A stretch of DNA of 52,847 nt, taken from positions 1-52,847 of IMG/VR virus record IMGVR_UViG_3300042876_000259, one strand, 5' to 3'. The stretch's first letter is position 1. Every line of letters starts with the position of its first letter. The notes beneath the pieces were generated by a model. It saw only the letters and a program-made list of their open reading frames with translations, was not told the origin of the DNA and did not search any database. Made by a program: the position numbers and the translations under genes. Below, piece after piece: positions 25,139 through 30,806 of the stretch. The DNA comes from a virus.

Positions 25139-25306
25139 TACTGGCCCAGTGGTAGTGTTTCCCTACCTACAGCCACCAGACAGATCTGTAATTATAGTAA
25201 GTAAGTTAGCCTGTATATGCATATACTATATATTACCTTACTTACTTACTATAATTACTCTTTACTCTCTCTAGGGGGAATAGGAAACACTACCACTGGG
25301 CCAGTA
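25139..25306. repeat. Concentric perfect inverted repeats (24-bp outer, 19-bp inner, 14-bp central palindrome)
   Basis: Outer arms 25139-25162 and 25283-25306 are perfect 24-base inverted copies (TACTGGCCCAGTGG...). Inner arms 25188-25206 and 25240-25258 are perfect 19-base copies (GTAATTATAGTAAGTAAGT). In the loop, GTATATGCATATAC at 25213-25226 is a perfect 14-base palindrome. The centres lie within about 4 bases of each other (25222.5, 25223, 25219.5), so the whole 168-base block could extrude as one nested hairpin or cruciform. Function unknown; origin, regulator site or packaging signal are candidates. Confidence 0.92.
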
Positions 25307-25328
25307 GAAACTTTTAATTTTAGGGTTG

Positions 25329-25357
25329 TTGACGTATAAAATATAGTAAGGTATAAG
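25329..25357 (+). promoter_or_regulatory. Early promoter, sigma-70 type
   Basis: TTGACG at 25329-25334, 17-base spacer, TATAAG at 25352-25357. Transcription should start near 25364, just before the ribosome site AAAGGAGG of the first early gene. It reads away from the inverted repeats into the plus-strand early genes. Confidence 0.75.
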
Positions 25358-25379
25358 TATGCGTAAAGGAGGTTACACC

Positions 25380-26054
25380 ATGCGACTTTTTACGAGTATC
25401 AACCCCGAGACCGGGGCAGAAATCCGGTGGGAATACCCGCAAACACGGGAACTGGCTATTCAGCATGGGCTGGCAAAATACTGGCCCGGCACCCGTTGCG
25501 AGATCCACAATACGCAGGCGTACGTCTTCGTAAAGAGCGGCCGGTACAACTGCTGCGTTAACGAGGCGGGTTGCGAGGAATATACCGCGGCGGTTGTGCA
25601 TCGCGGTGAGCCGTGCAGTGCCGAGGAGGCACAGCTGCGCGGGATAGATTTCTACTGGTCCCCGCAGGCATTTATAAAATGCGGCCACCCCGGTAAGACC
25701 ACGCTGCGGGGAACGTGTTACGAGTGCGCCCACGCTCGCGCCAACTCACCACGCCAGCTCGCGCTCAAGGCCGGCGAAGCGTGGTACACGCCCGCCGCGG
25801 ATGACCCATGCCCGAATGGCCACGTCGCGCCAAGGCGCGTGATCAATGGCTCCTGCCAGGCGTGTGAGCGGGATGCGCGCCCCGCCGGCCCAGAACCGTT
25901 CTACAGACAGCACCCCGAAATGGTACTTAGCTTCGAGGCCGCCAAGTCCATGGGGCTAAACGTGTACCGCACGGGTGAGCCGTGCAAGTACGGGCATCGC
26001 GGATGGCGCTACGTGTCCACACGGGGCTGCCTTGTCTGCGCGGGGAGGGATTAA
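25380..26054 (+). CDS. Early protein with repeated Cys/His zinc-binding motifs
   Basis: 224 residues from ATG 25380, 7 bases after AAAGGAGG; an upstream in-frame ATG at 25359 lies in the -10/transcription start region. Three related Cys/His units occur: CGHPGKTTLRGTCYEC, CPNGHVAPRRVINGSCQAC and CKYGHRGWRYVSTRGCLVC, the last two with C-x3-H-x8/9-G-C-x2-C spacing. Such knuckles suggest zinc-stabilised nucleic-acid or protein binding, perhaps related to zinc modules in phage HNH enzymes, but no catalytic motif is seen. First gene of the early operon, so a host-takeover role is possible. Confidence 0.7.
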   Translation: MRLFTSINPETGAEIRWEYPQTRELAIQHGLAKYWPGTRCEIHNTQAYVFVKSGRYNCCVNEAGCEEYTAAVVHRGEPCSAEEAQLRGIDFYWSPQAFIKCGHPGKTTLRGTCYECAHARANSPRQLALKAGEAWYTPAADDPCPNGHVAPRRVINGSCQACERDARPAGPEPFYRQHPEMVLSFEAAKSMGLNVYRTGEPCKYGHRGWRYVSTRGCLVCAGRD

Positions 26055-26056
26055 GT

Positions 26057-26353
26057 ATGGCCCTTCCAAGAGATAAAGAGGCTTTTGAGCAGCTAAACGA
26101 AGCGTTCGCCCGTATGGCCCGCGCCGGCGGGTTTGCCGCCTCCAGCTTTGGTGCGTTTGCCAAATTTTACGCAGACTCTATATCCGGGGCGTACGAGGTG
26201 GATCTGACCGATGAGGCTTGGGGGCCAAACGCCAAGCAACTCGCCGCCGTTTCACGCGTGCAGAACGAGACACGCCAGGTGTTCGATTGTGAGGAGTGTA
26301 CCAACCTCGCCCGGACGGTCTGGGTACCACGCCTTTGCGCGAGGAGGGGTTAG
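26057..26353 (+). CDS. Hypothetical early protein
   Basis: 98 residues from ATG 26057 behind GGGAGGGA; an earlier in-frame start would overlap the previous gene. It begins MALPRDKEAFEQLNEAFARM and is helical, with a late DCEEC pair and CARRG end that could join a metal site. It is 2 bases after the upstream stop and 1 base before the next gene, so it is co-transcribed. No family recognised. Confidence 0.65.
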   Translation: MALPRDKEAFEQLNEAFARMARAGGFAASSFGAFAKFYADSISGAYEVDLTDEAWGPNAKQLAAVSRVQNETRQVFDCEECTNLARTVWVPRLCARRG

Positions 26354-26354
26354 T

Positions 26355-26555
26355 ATGAGGCTTATATCTTGCGGGCGTTGCGGAGTGGTTATCGACCAGG
26401 ATAGGATACCAGAACCCAGCGTGTACCGGCACGACGAGGGCACAGTGATCCACGAGAACGCATGCTGGGATGGGGATGAATATGTACCGGTGATCGAGTG
26501 CCCGGCTTGTAGCGGAGAGATCTTTTATAGTTCGGGGAATAGCACCTATCGTTAG
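26355..26555 (+). CDS. Small zinc-ribbon protein
   Basis: 66 residues from ATG 26355 behind GAGGAGGGG. Two C-x2-C knuckles, CGRC at 6-9 and CPAC near residue 50, form a standard zinc ribbon; His and acidic residues lie between. Small zinc ribbons in phage early regions often bind RNA polymerase or nucleic acid. The specific role is unknown. Confidence 0.65.
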   Translation: MRLISCGRCGVVIDQDRIPEPSVYRHDEGTVIHENACWDGDEYVPVIECPACSGEIFYSSGNSTYR

Positions 26556-26564
26556 CGGACTATC

Positions 26565-26595
26565 GCCCGTAAGTCTACACGATTACGGGCTTTTT
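26565..26595 (+). terminator. Rho-independent terminator of the first early unit
   Basis: Perfect 8-bp stem GCCCGTAA (26565-26572) and TTACGGGC (26583-26590), 10-base loop, then TTTTT (26591-26595), ten bases after the stop at 26555. Confidence 0.88.
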
Positions 26596-26877
26596 AGCGC
26601 CCAAACACATGCACATTTTTGAATATATATAAATTCAAATATATTAAATAATACAAAAAATAGCCGCAGCCGCGGAAAGGCGCGGTCGCGAACAGTACCC
26701 CCGACGCACCCCCCATCCATATAGTACAGTACCTTTATATATACATATACGAATACATACAGGGCTACCAGGCACGCATGCGTCGCGGCTGTCACGCATA
26801 CACACGTGCACGCATACGCGCCCCCAGCTCGATGCGCACCAGGTAGAAGCACGCCTCGTGCCTGATACACATAATGC

Positions 26878-26887
26878 TATCATGATA
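26878..26887. promoter_or_regulatory. Operator-like palindrome 1 (TATCATGATA)
   Basis: Perfect 10-base palindrome, flanked as GCTATCATGATAAA, located just upstream of the -35 box of the promoter at 26899. A related site lies 26 bases downstream, centre to centre. Confidence 0.5.
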
Positions 26888-26898
26888 AAAATAATTGC

Positions 26899-26927
26899 TT
26901 GACTATCATGGTAGCGTTTGGTATATG
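26899..26927 (+). promoter_or_regulatory. Early promoter 2, sigma-70 type, overlapped by an operator-like site
   Basis: TTGACT at 26899-26904, 17-base spacer, TATATG at 26922-26927. A near-palindrome CTATCATGGTAG (26903-26914) covers the end of the -35 and the spacer, so a bound repressor would block it. It drives the small genes from 26960 on. Confidence 0.7.
26903..26914. promoter_or_regulatory. Operator-like palindrome 2 (CTATCATGGTAG)
   Basis: Shares the core CTATCATG with the palindrome at 26878 and lies between -35 and -10 of promoter 2. The two sites together look like a two-site operator; the ribbon-helix-helix or TetR-like proteins of this genome are candidate ligands. Confidence 0.45.
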
Positions 26928-26959
26928 TATATCAACGACGCAACGCAAGGGGGGACAAC

Positions 26960-27037
26960 ATGACCGCATACGCATACACCATACCGGCAGTGATACTGAT
27001 AGGCACGCTGTACAACATCTACAGACTGATCAAGTAA
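26960..27037 (+). CDS. Membrane micropeptide, 25 residues
   Basis: ATG 26960 follows AAGGGGGGACAAC. The product MTAYAYTIPAVILIGTLYNI... has one hydrophobic helix (about 7-20) and ends YRLIK. First gene after promoter 2. Probably an inner-membrane peptide; function unknown. Confidence 0.55.
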   Translation: MTAYAYTIPAVILIGTLYNIYRLIK

Positions 27038-27047
27038 GGGGGATATC

Positions 27048-27155
27048 ATGCACCGGATCGAAATTAACGGCCGCCGCTACACGGTAAACAACCAAGAGCT
27101 GCAGCATATCAGGGCACGCGGTATCCGCGTAACATTCGTAATTGAGGGGGTGTAA
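27048..27155 (+). CDS. Small hypothetical protein, 35 residues
   Basis: ATG 27048 follows AAGGGGGATATC, 10 bases after the upstream stop. Starts MHRIEINGRRYTVNNQELQH and ends VTFVIEGV. Tight spacing and the repeated GGGGG-type ribosome site support it. No family recognised. Confidence 0.55.
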   Translation: MHRIEINGRRYTVNNQELQHIRARGIRVTFVIEGV

Positions 27156-27157
27156 CC

Positions 27158-27358
27158 ATGGCACGCAAGACGGAGAGAGCGGCGGAATTGATACGGCAAG
27201 AATGGAACGGCTCAGACGGGCAGGCGCTTATGATTGACGTTGTATTCGAGACGCTGGCGATACTCACGACGGCATGCACGGACCCGGCGCTGTACGACCT
27301 CAAAGAGCGTGCGCGTTTGTTGTCCGAGGGCGAAATACAGCCGGGAAGGGGGTACTAG
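27158..27358 (+). CDS. Small hypothetical early protein
   Basis: 66 residues, ATG 27158 two bases after the previous stop, ribosome site GAGGGGGTG. Helical and acidic (MARKTERAAELIRQEWNGSD, VFETLAILTTACTDPALYDL). No motif recognised. Confidence 0.6.
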   Translation: MARKTERAAELIRQEWNGSDGQALMIDVVFETLAILTTACTDPALYDLKERARLLSEGEIQPGRGY

Positions 27359-27362
27359 CATA

Positions 27363-27728
27363 ATGGACGTACAGCACAGAGTACAACTCGACGCCATGGT
27401 CGCAAAGTATGGCGCAGCCACCGTGATAGCCGCCATAGCCCGTAAGACCTGCAGCAACTGCGGCCACACCTGGACGCCGCGCATCACCACGGAGCCCAAA
27501 GAATGTCCTCGTTGCAAGTCACGCAAATGGAACGTGGTAGCGCGCACCGTCACCATGCGCACCATGCAAGTACGGCACCACGGGTGGATTTACGACACAT
27601 ACAACGGCGCGCCTACAAGCTTAAAGCAGATAGCTGCGGAACTGCAGGTTAACGGTTATTTGGTGGTGCCTGTACAGGACGGGCTCGATGTTTTCCATGG
27701 TGCTGAGTGCATCGCAATTATTAAGTGA
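27363..27728 (+). CDS. Zinc-ribbon early protein
   Basis: 121 residues from ATG 27363 (GGAAGGGGG upstream). Residues 30-52 hold a C4 zinc ribbon, CSNCGHTWTPRITTEPKECP with a second C-x2-C (CPRC). The N-terminal 25 residues resemble a helical regulatory module (HRVQLDAMVAKYGAATVIAA). The C-terminal half contains HHGWIYDTYNGAPTSLKQIA and LQVNGYLVVPVQ. Likely a nucleic-acid-binding protein; specific target unknown. Confidence 0.65.
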   Translation: MDVQHRVQLDAMVAKYGAATVIAAIARKTCSNCGHTWTPRITTEPKECPRCKSRKWNVVARTVTMRTMQVRHHGWIYDTYNGAPTSLKQIAAELQVNGYLVVPVQDGLDVFHGAECIAIIK

Positions 27729-27739
27729 GGGGGCGAGTC

Positions 27740-27991
27740 ATGGCAAAGTATAACGGGCACGACAGCTACAACGCCTGGGATGTATCACTCTGGATTAACA
27801 ACGACGAGGGCCTTTATAATGAGGCGCGCCGCTGGATACGCCGCAGCGCGAACAGAGAAGAGGCTGCGGAGGATTTTCTGGAGTCGTTGAACTACATGGG
27901 TGTAACGCATACCCCTGACGGGGTGAAATACACCAAAACCAACATCCGCAAAGCAATGGCGGGGCATGGCATACAAGCGCAAGACGGATAG
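27740..27991 (+). CDS. Conserved small phage-type protein with NAWDVSLWINNDEG motif
   Basis: 83 residues from ATG 27740 with GAGGGGGCGAG upstream. The N-terminal pattern YNGHDSYNAWDVSLWINNDE matches a widespread phage/plasmid family of unknown function built on a YNGxxxYxxWxVxLWIxNDE signature. The remainder is helical (NREEAAEDFLESLNYMG). I cannot give a function. Confidence 0.65.
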   Translation: MAKYNGHDSYNAWDVSLWINNDEGLYNEARRWIRRSANREEAAEDFLESLNYMGVTHTPDGVKYTKTNIRKAMAGHGIQAQDG

Positions 27992-28064
27992 CGCACCCAT
28001 AGGCGGCGCATAACACCGGGCGCCGCTCATTGGCTGTACAATCCACGACATGGGGAGGTAGAGT

Positions 28065-28424
28065 ATGGCAAAGCAATTTAGCGAGGTATCGAGCAAGTAT
28101 GGAGCGCCGATGGGGCGCGCGGAGTACGGGACGCCGCAAGACGGGGAGAAATACCGCCTTTTCCGTGTCCGCTTAGACAATGGTGGGTACGATGACGGAG
28201 GGGCATACTGGGGCACCGGCGCCCCGCTTTACTGTGCGACGGACGACGCGGGCGGTTATCAGCAGTTCGTGCGCGCATCGTCACGGCTGGACGCGGCTAT
28301 CAAGTTGGGGATCGTCGGTCACTTGGCGCGCCCCGTAGCGGGTGCGGCGCCCTCAACGTCGACGGACTACAGAACATCTTACGAGCTTAAAGCTGCGTTG
28401 CTTAAGAGGGGGTCGCTGGTATGA
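28065..28424 (+). CDS. Hypothetical early protein with GGYDDGGAYWG motif
   Basis: 119 residues, ATG 28065 behind GGGGAGGTAGAGT. The centre RLFRVRLDNGGYDDGGAYWG followed by QQFVRASSRLDAAIKLGI resembles small phage proteins that carry the same turn-rich block, function unknown. Its stop overlaps the next ATG (ATGA). Confidence 0.6.
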   Translation: MAKQFSEVSSKYGAPMGRAEYGTPQDGEKYRLFRVRLDNGGYDDGGAYWGTGAPLYCATDDAGGYQQFVRASSRLDAAIKLGIVGHLARPVAGAAPSTSTDYRTSYELKAALLKRGSLV

Positions 28425-28522
28425 TCATCGAGACCATCACCGACATCGTGTTAACCATCGCCGCCGCGTGCATTGCCCTTGGGATTTTTTGGGCTTTCGG
28501 CATGCTATTTTTCGTACTGTAG
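28421..28522 (+). CDS. Membrane micropeptide, 33 residues
   Basis: ATG 28421 overlaps the previous stop. Starts MIIETITDIVLTIAAACIAL and is hydrophobic to its end (FGMLFFVL): one membrane helix. AAGAGGGGG lies upstream. Function unknown. Confidence 0.6.
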   Translation: MIIETITDIVLTIAAACIALGIFWAFGMLFFVL

Positions 28523-28533
28523 GGGGGGACGCA

Positions 28534-28731
28534 ATGGAAGGCGCAGATTTGGCAAAAGTATTATTAAACGGCGGCGAATCTTTGATAATGGTTCTCGAAC
28601 GTTTGGGGTACACGCTGCACGGGTGCCCCAACGGCAGAAAGCACATTTTGAAAGACGGTTGCCCCGTTCTCATCAACGCGACAGCGCATGAAACGTGGCA
28701 GTGGTTGCAACGTACCGGACAAACCAAATAG
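28534..28731 (+). CDS. Small hypothetical early protein
   Basis: 65 residues, ATG 28534 after AGGGGGGGACGCA. Contains MEGADLAKVLLNGGESLIMV and GCPNGRKHILKDGCPVLINA. The residue pattern suggests a compact alpha/beta fold. No family recognised. Confidence 0.55.
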   Translation: MEGADLAKVLLNGGESLIMVLERLGYTLHGCPNGRKHILKDGCPVLINATAHETWQWLQRTGQTK

Positions 28732-28743
28732 GGGGATATCACC

Positions 28744-28974
28744 ATGAGCCAAGAACACGTTATGAGACTGAGTGAAGCGCGCCATTACACCGGGCGCAAC
28801 GGGACTTTTAAAGCGGAGGAGCTGATAATCCGCGCAGCGGGCCAGACATTGCAAATCATCCCGCTTAACGCACGCGGCAACGAGGCGCGCTGCTCAATCG
28901 CCGTACCCAACACGCGGGACGATATCGCCGAACTTATTCAGATATTGTCCGAACTGCTTGAGGAGGTGGTATAG
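28744..28974 (+). CDS. Small hypothetical early protein
   Basis: 76 residues, ATG 28744 after AGGGGGATATCACC. Beta-rich centre (LIIRAAGQTLQIIPLN, RCSIAVPNTRDD) and acidic helical end (IAELIQILSELLEEVV). No family recognised; operon position supports it. Confidence 0.6.
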   Translation: MSQEHVMRLSEARHYTGRNGTFKAEELIIRAAGQTLQIIPLNARGNEARCSIAVPNTRDDIAELIQILSELLEEVV

Positions 28975-28976
28975 CT

Positions 28977-29066
28977 ATGCCCCGCGCGTACATGACAGCA
29001 ATTCGCCGCCGAGTCCACCGGCTTAACACGGAGTGGTTCAAAGCATACAGGAGGGCGCGCGCATGA
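28977..29066 (+). CDS. Basic micropeptide, 29 residues
   Basis: ATG 28977 after GAGGAGGTGGTATAGCT, stop overlapping the next ATG. Highly basic: MPRAYMTAIRRRVHRLNTEW followed by FKAYRRARA. Coupling to the next tiny gene supports translation. Possibly nucleic-acid or membrane binding. Confidence 0.5.
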   Translation: MPRAYMTAIRRRVHRLNTEWFKAYRRARA

Positions 29067-29134
29067 TGCTAATGCTAGAGCTGGCGGCCGTATGGATCAC
29101 CATTATGACAATCTGGACGATGATTAACCAATAA
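29063..29134 (+). CDS. Membrane micropeptide, 23 residues
   Basis: ATG 29063 lies inside the previous stop overlap and has AGGAGGGCG upstream. Entirely hydrophobic except near the start: MMLMLELAAVWITIMTIWTM and INQ. A single membrane helix is likely. Confidence 0.5.
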   Translation: MMLMLELAAVWITIMTIWTMINQ

Positions 29135-29182
29135 GAGAAGAGGGGCGCCGCACAAGGCGCAACAAATAAGGAGACAAAGCAC

Positions 29183-29683
29183 ATGATCACCATCACCGAC
29201 AAACTGGAAATCGAAAGGGTTCTTTACGTTACCGCCGCAGTATCCACCGACAAGGGCGCCAACCCTGCTTTAAAAACGCTTTGCATCGAGCCGGAAGGCG
29301 AAGTGTCGAGGGTAGCAGGCACCGACGGGCACCGCGCCCACTGGGCGGAGCTCTTCAACGTCTACGCGCCTGGGTGCTATGAGTTCGTAAAGAAGAGCAA
29401 GACCAAGATCATACTCCGCAAGGTCGACGCTCAGTTCCCTGACTACCGGTGCTGCATCCCGGCAGGCGCCGGCGAGGAGATCCAGGTTGAGCCGGGCGCG
29501 GCGGCGTTCAGGGCATATACGCGGCTTGTCAGGGCGATGAGCGAGGACATGACACTTGACTACAAATACTTCAGCGAGGCGGTGCTGTTCGCAGATACGA
29601 TTACCATAATGCCCGACAAGATGCACCCGTTGAAGTTTGCGGGAAACGGCACGGGCGCGATTGTTATGCCCCACCGTGTGTAA
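29183..29683 (+). CDS. Sliding-clamp-like (DnaN-type) protein, short form
   Basis: 166 residues from ATG 29183 behind AAGGAGACAAAGC. It carries clamp signatures: VAGTDGHRAHW (45-54, cf. the ATDGHRL block of bacterial beta clamps) and QFPDYRCCIP (84-93, cf. the FPDYxxVIP block). Beta clamps have three domains in about 370 residues; this is less than half. It may be an early regulator that mimics the host clamp or a subunit that oligomerises. A second clamp-like gene is at 42312. The assignment is from two motifs in the correct order. Confidence 0.6.
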   Translation: MITITDKLEIERVLYVTAAVSTDKGANPALKTLCIEPEGEVSRVAGTDGHRAHWAELFNVYAPGCYEFVKKSKTKIILRKVDAQFPDYRCCIPAGAGEEIQVEPGAAAFRAYTRLVRAMSEDMTLDYKYFSEAVLFADTITIMPDKMHPLKFAGNGTGAIVMPHRV

Positions 29684-29711
29684 ACATACCGGGCACGCAC
29701 GAGAAAAAGAG

Positions 29712-29740
29712 GGGCGCCACACACGGCGCCCTTTCTTTTT
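29712..29740 (+). terminator. Terminator of the early operon, first of two
   Basis: GGGCGCC (29712-29718) and GGCGCCC (29725-29731), 6-base loop, then TTTCTTTTT. Confidence 0.85.
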
Positions 29741-29747
29741 GTCCGTC

Positions 29748-29773
29748 GCCCGCCTCGCTACAGGCGGGCTTTT
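29748..29773 (+). terminator. Terminator of the early operon, second of two
   Basis: GCCCGCC (29748-29754) and GGCGGGC (29763-29769), 8-base loop, then TTTT. Tandem to the first, which suggests strict insulation from the converging replication operon. Confidence 0.75.
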
Positions 29774-30045
29774 GCCATTGCGCTTCCACCCGCCATCGCC
29801 CTCGCGCGCCGCGTGCGCCACTTGAGCGCCTGGAGCCATACCACCGTATAGCCCGCCGGGTTCGCCCATTCTAGGGGTATTGGCGGCGGCGAGAGAGGCA
29901 TTTCTGAAAAGTGTAGTAAAATCAGCCACTTAGAATACATTCAGGCATCTAGATATATAGATACTGCATGGTCTCATGCCTCGTAAGCTGCCGGTTACTA
30001 TGGGTTTTTCCAAAAATAAGCGGGCCCGCGCAGGAAAAAGGGAAA
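29774..30045. other. Intergenic region between converging operons
   Basis: No convincing gene. A 60-codon minus-strand frame (29758-29940) lacks a ribosome site. The stretch contains the first of two 29-base direct repeats (29997-30025) and a near-palindrome ATCTAGATATATAGAT around 29947-29962. Confidence 0.5.
29997..30025. repeat. Imperfect 29-bp direct repeat, copy 1
   Basis: Begins ACTATGGGTTTTT; 26 of 29 bases match 30115-30143. On the minus strand both copies read as a gene end: YFWKNP-stop here and YFCKNP-stop in copy 2. This looks like a duplicated 3-prime end of a gene. Confidence 0.75.
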
Positions 30046-30073
30046 GCCGCCCAGTGATAAACGCATGGGCGGC
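30046..30073 (-). terminator. Terminator of the minus-strand replication operon
   Basis: On the minus strand GCCGCCCA (from 30073-30066) pairs with TGGGCGGC (30053-30046), 12-base loop, followed by TTTCCCTTTTTCC. It lies between the two direct repeats and 40 bases after the last minus-strand stop. Confidence 0.7.
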
Positions 30074-30114
30074 CTGGTGATACGTGGTGGGGTGGGCGGT
30101 AGGGCCCGGGGTTA

Positions 30115-30143
30115 ACTATGGGTTTTTACAAAAGTAACCGGGC
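30115..30143. repeat. Imperfect 29-bp direct repeat, copy 2
   Basis: Partner of 29997-30025, overlapping the end of the small membrane-protein gene at 30116. Confidence 0.75.
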
Positions 30144-30319
30144 TCTGAGCGGGTTACGGGCACGGACCCAGTGGCGGGCACCGCGTGAGCACTGCGCGCC
30201 GCACCGGGCGCCTTGGTGTAGTTGACTGGGCAGTACGAGGCCACCGGCATAAACAGAGCGGCTTCAATCAGTAACCACGCCACCAATAAAGCAAGTAGAC
30301 GTGCGGTATGGCGTCGCAT
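30116..30319 (-). CDS. Small membrane or secreted protein, last gene of the replication operon
   Basis: 67 residues if ATG 30319 is used. MRRHTARLLALLVAWLLIEA provides a basic start and hydrophobic segment typical of a membrane anchor or signal sequence; the rest is AAPV-rich and ends PGYFCKNP. The frame is open upstream to 30514 and another ATG exists at 30379; no clear ribosome site decides the start. Function unknown. Confidence 0.45.
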   Translation of the reverse strand: MRRHTARLLALLVAWLLIEAALFMPVASYCPVNYTKAPGAARSAHAVPATGSVPVTRSEPGYFCKNP

Positions 30320-30365
30320 TGGCTCAGAAAACTCGGCATGATTTCCCAGGGAAGCGGGGTGGATG

Positions 30366-30548
30366 TTAGGATCCGGTGGCATCAGTCGCCCCGCTAGCCG
30401 CAGGCGCCACAGCAAAAAGCTGCGTGCGAATGTATTGCCCAACCCGATGCCTGCCGCCCGCCTTTGTGATAGCGAGCTCGAGTTCATCGTCGGACAGTCT
30501 GAACGATACCACATTGTCGCGTTTCTGCTTACTCTTAGGCCATGGCAT
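30366..30548 (-). CDS. MobC/ribbon-helix-helix-like DNA-binding protein
   Basis: 60 residues from ATG 30548, with GAAGGGGGA upstream; a longer in-frame reading starts at 30572. The sequence KRDNVVSFRLSDDELELAIT and GRHRVGQYIRTQLFAV matches the pattern of plasmid MobC-type RHH proteins (strand with VxFRLSxxE, then two helices). A role in DNA binding or autoregulation is inferred. Confidence 0.6.
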   Translation of the reverse strand: MPWPKSKQKRDNVVSFRLSDDELELAITKAGGRHRVGQYIRTQLFAVAPAASGATDATGS

Positions 30549-30774
30549 GCTGGGTCCCCCTTCTAAGCGCAAAGTCCACGAGCTCCTGGTCGGTACGCCC
30601 CACCCCGATGCCCAGGCCCTGGGACGCGCCGTAGCACCGCCAGTCTTTCGAGATGAACCCAGCCCCGGTCACCACATCCGTCAGCGCCTTGCGGGTCCGC
30701 CGGAACATATCACCGTGGTCGATGTGTGGCATGAAAACGATCAGCTCCAAGTCCCCAATAACAATGTATTTCAC
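30535..30774 (-). CDS. Hypothetical protein with IGVGRTDQELVDFA motif
   Basis: 79 residues. Starts MKYIVIGDLELIVFMPHIDH and contains GFISKDWRCYGASQGLGIGV. It overlaps the next gene by 14 bases. Similar small phage proteins with the GASxGLxIGxRxxDxxLV block exist but have no assigned role that I can state. Confidence 0.55.
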   Translation of the reverse strand: MKYIVIGDLELIVFMPHIDHGDMFRRTRKALTDVVTGAGFISKDWRCYGASQGLGIGVGRTDQELVDFALRRGTQHAMA

Positions 30775-30806
30775 TAGCTTTGCACCCCCTCAAATTTAAA
30801 TTGTAG

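Larger units (their letters stand above)
25089..25379. other. Intergenic control region between divergent late and early operons
   Basis: About 290 bases without a gene, AT-rich against a GC-rich genome. It holds the concentric inverted repeats (25139-25306), the early plus-strand promoter (25329-25357) and three copies of the element TATAGTAAG (in the two repeat arms, one inverted, and at 25342-25350). TATAAT boxes occur on opposite strands at 25191-25196 (minus) and 25250-25255 (plus), without convincing -35 boxes. Possible roles are divergent promoters, regulator binding or a replication origin. Confidence 0.7.
26596..26959. other. Intergenic regulatory region before the small-ORF early operon
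   Basis: About 360 bases with no convincing gene. A 95-codon open frame on the minus strand has no good start context and is low in complexity. The region is rich in alternating purine/pyrimidine runs (ATATACATATACG, CGCATACACACGTGCACGCA near 26740-26815), which could favour Z-DNA or easy unwinding. It ends with a strong promoter and two operator-like palindromes. Confidence 0.6.

Noticed and set aside
25139-25306. CRISPR array or insertion-sequence ends for the repeat block
   Set aside because: There is no spacer-repeat periodicity, no transposase, and the repeats are inverted and concentric.
26583-26883. Overlapping minus-strand frames in the early intergenic region
   Set aside because: Low-complexity sequence with alternating dinucleotides, poor start context, and overlap with terminator and promoter elements.
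29758-29940. 60-codon minus-strand frame starting MYSKW
   Set aside because: No ribosome site and overlap with the tandem terminator; kept only as a note.
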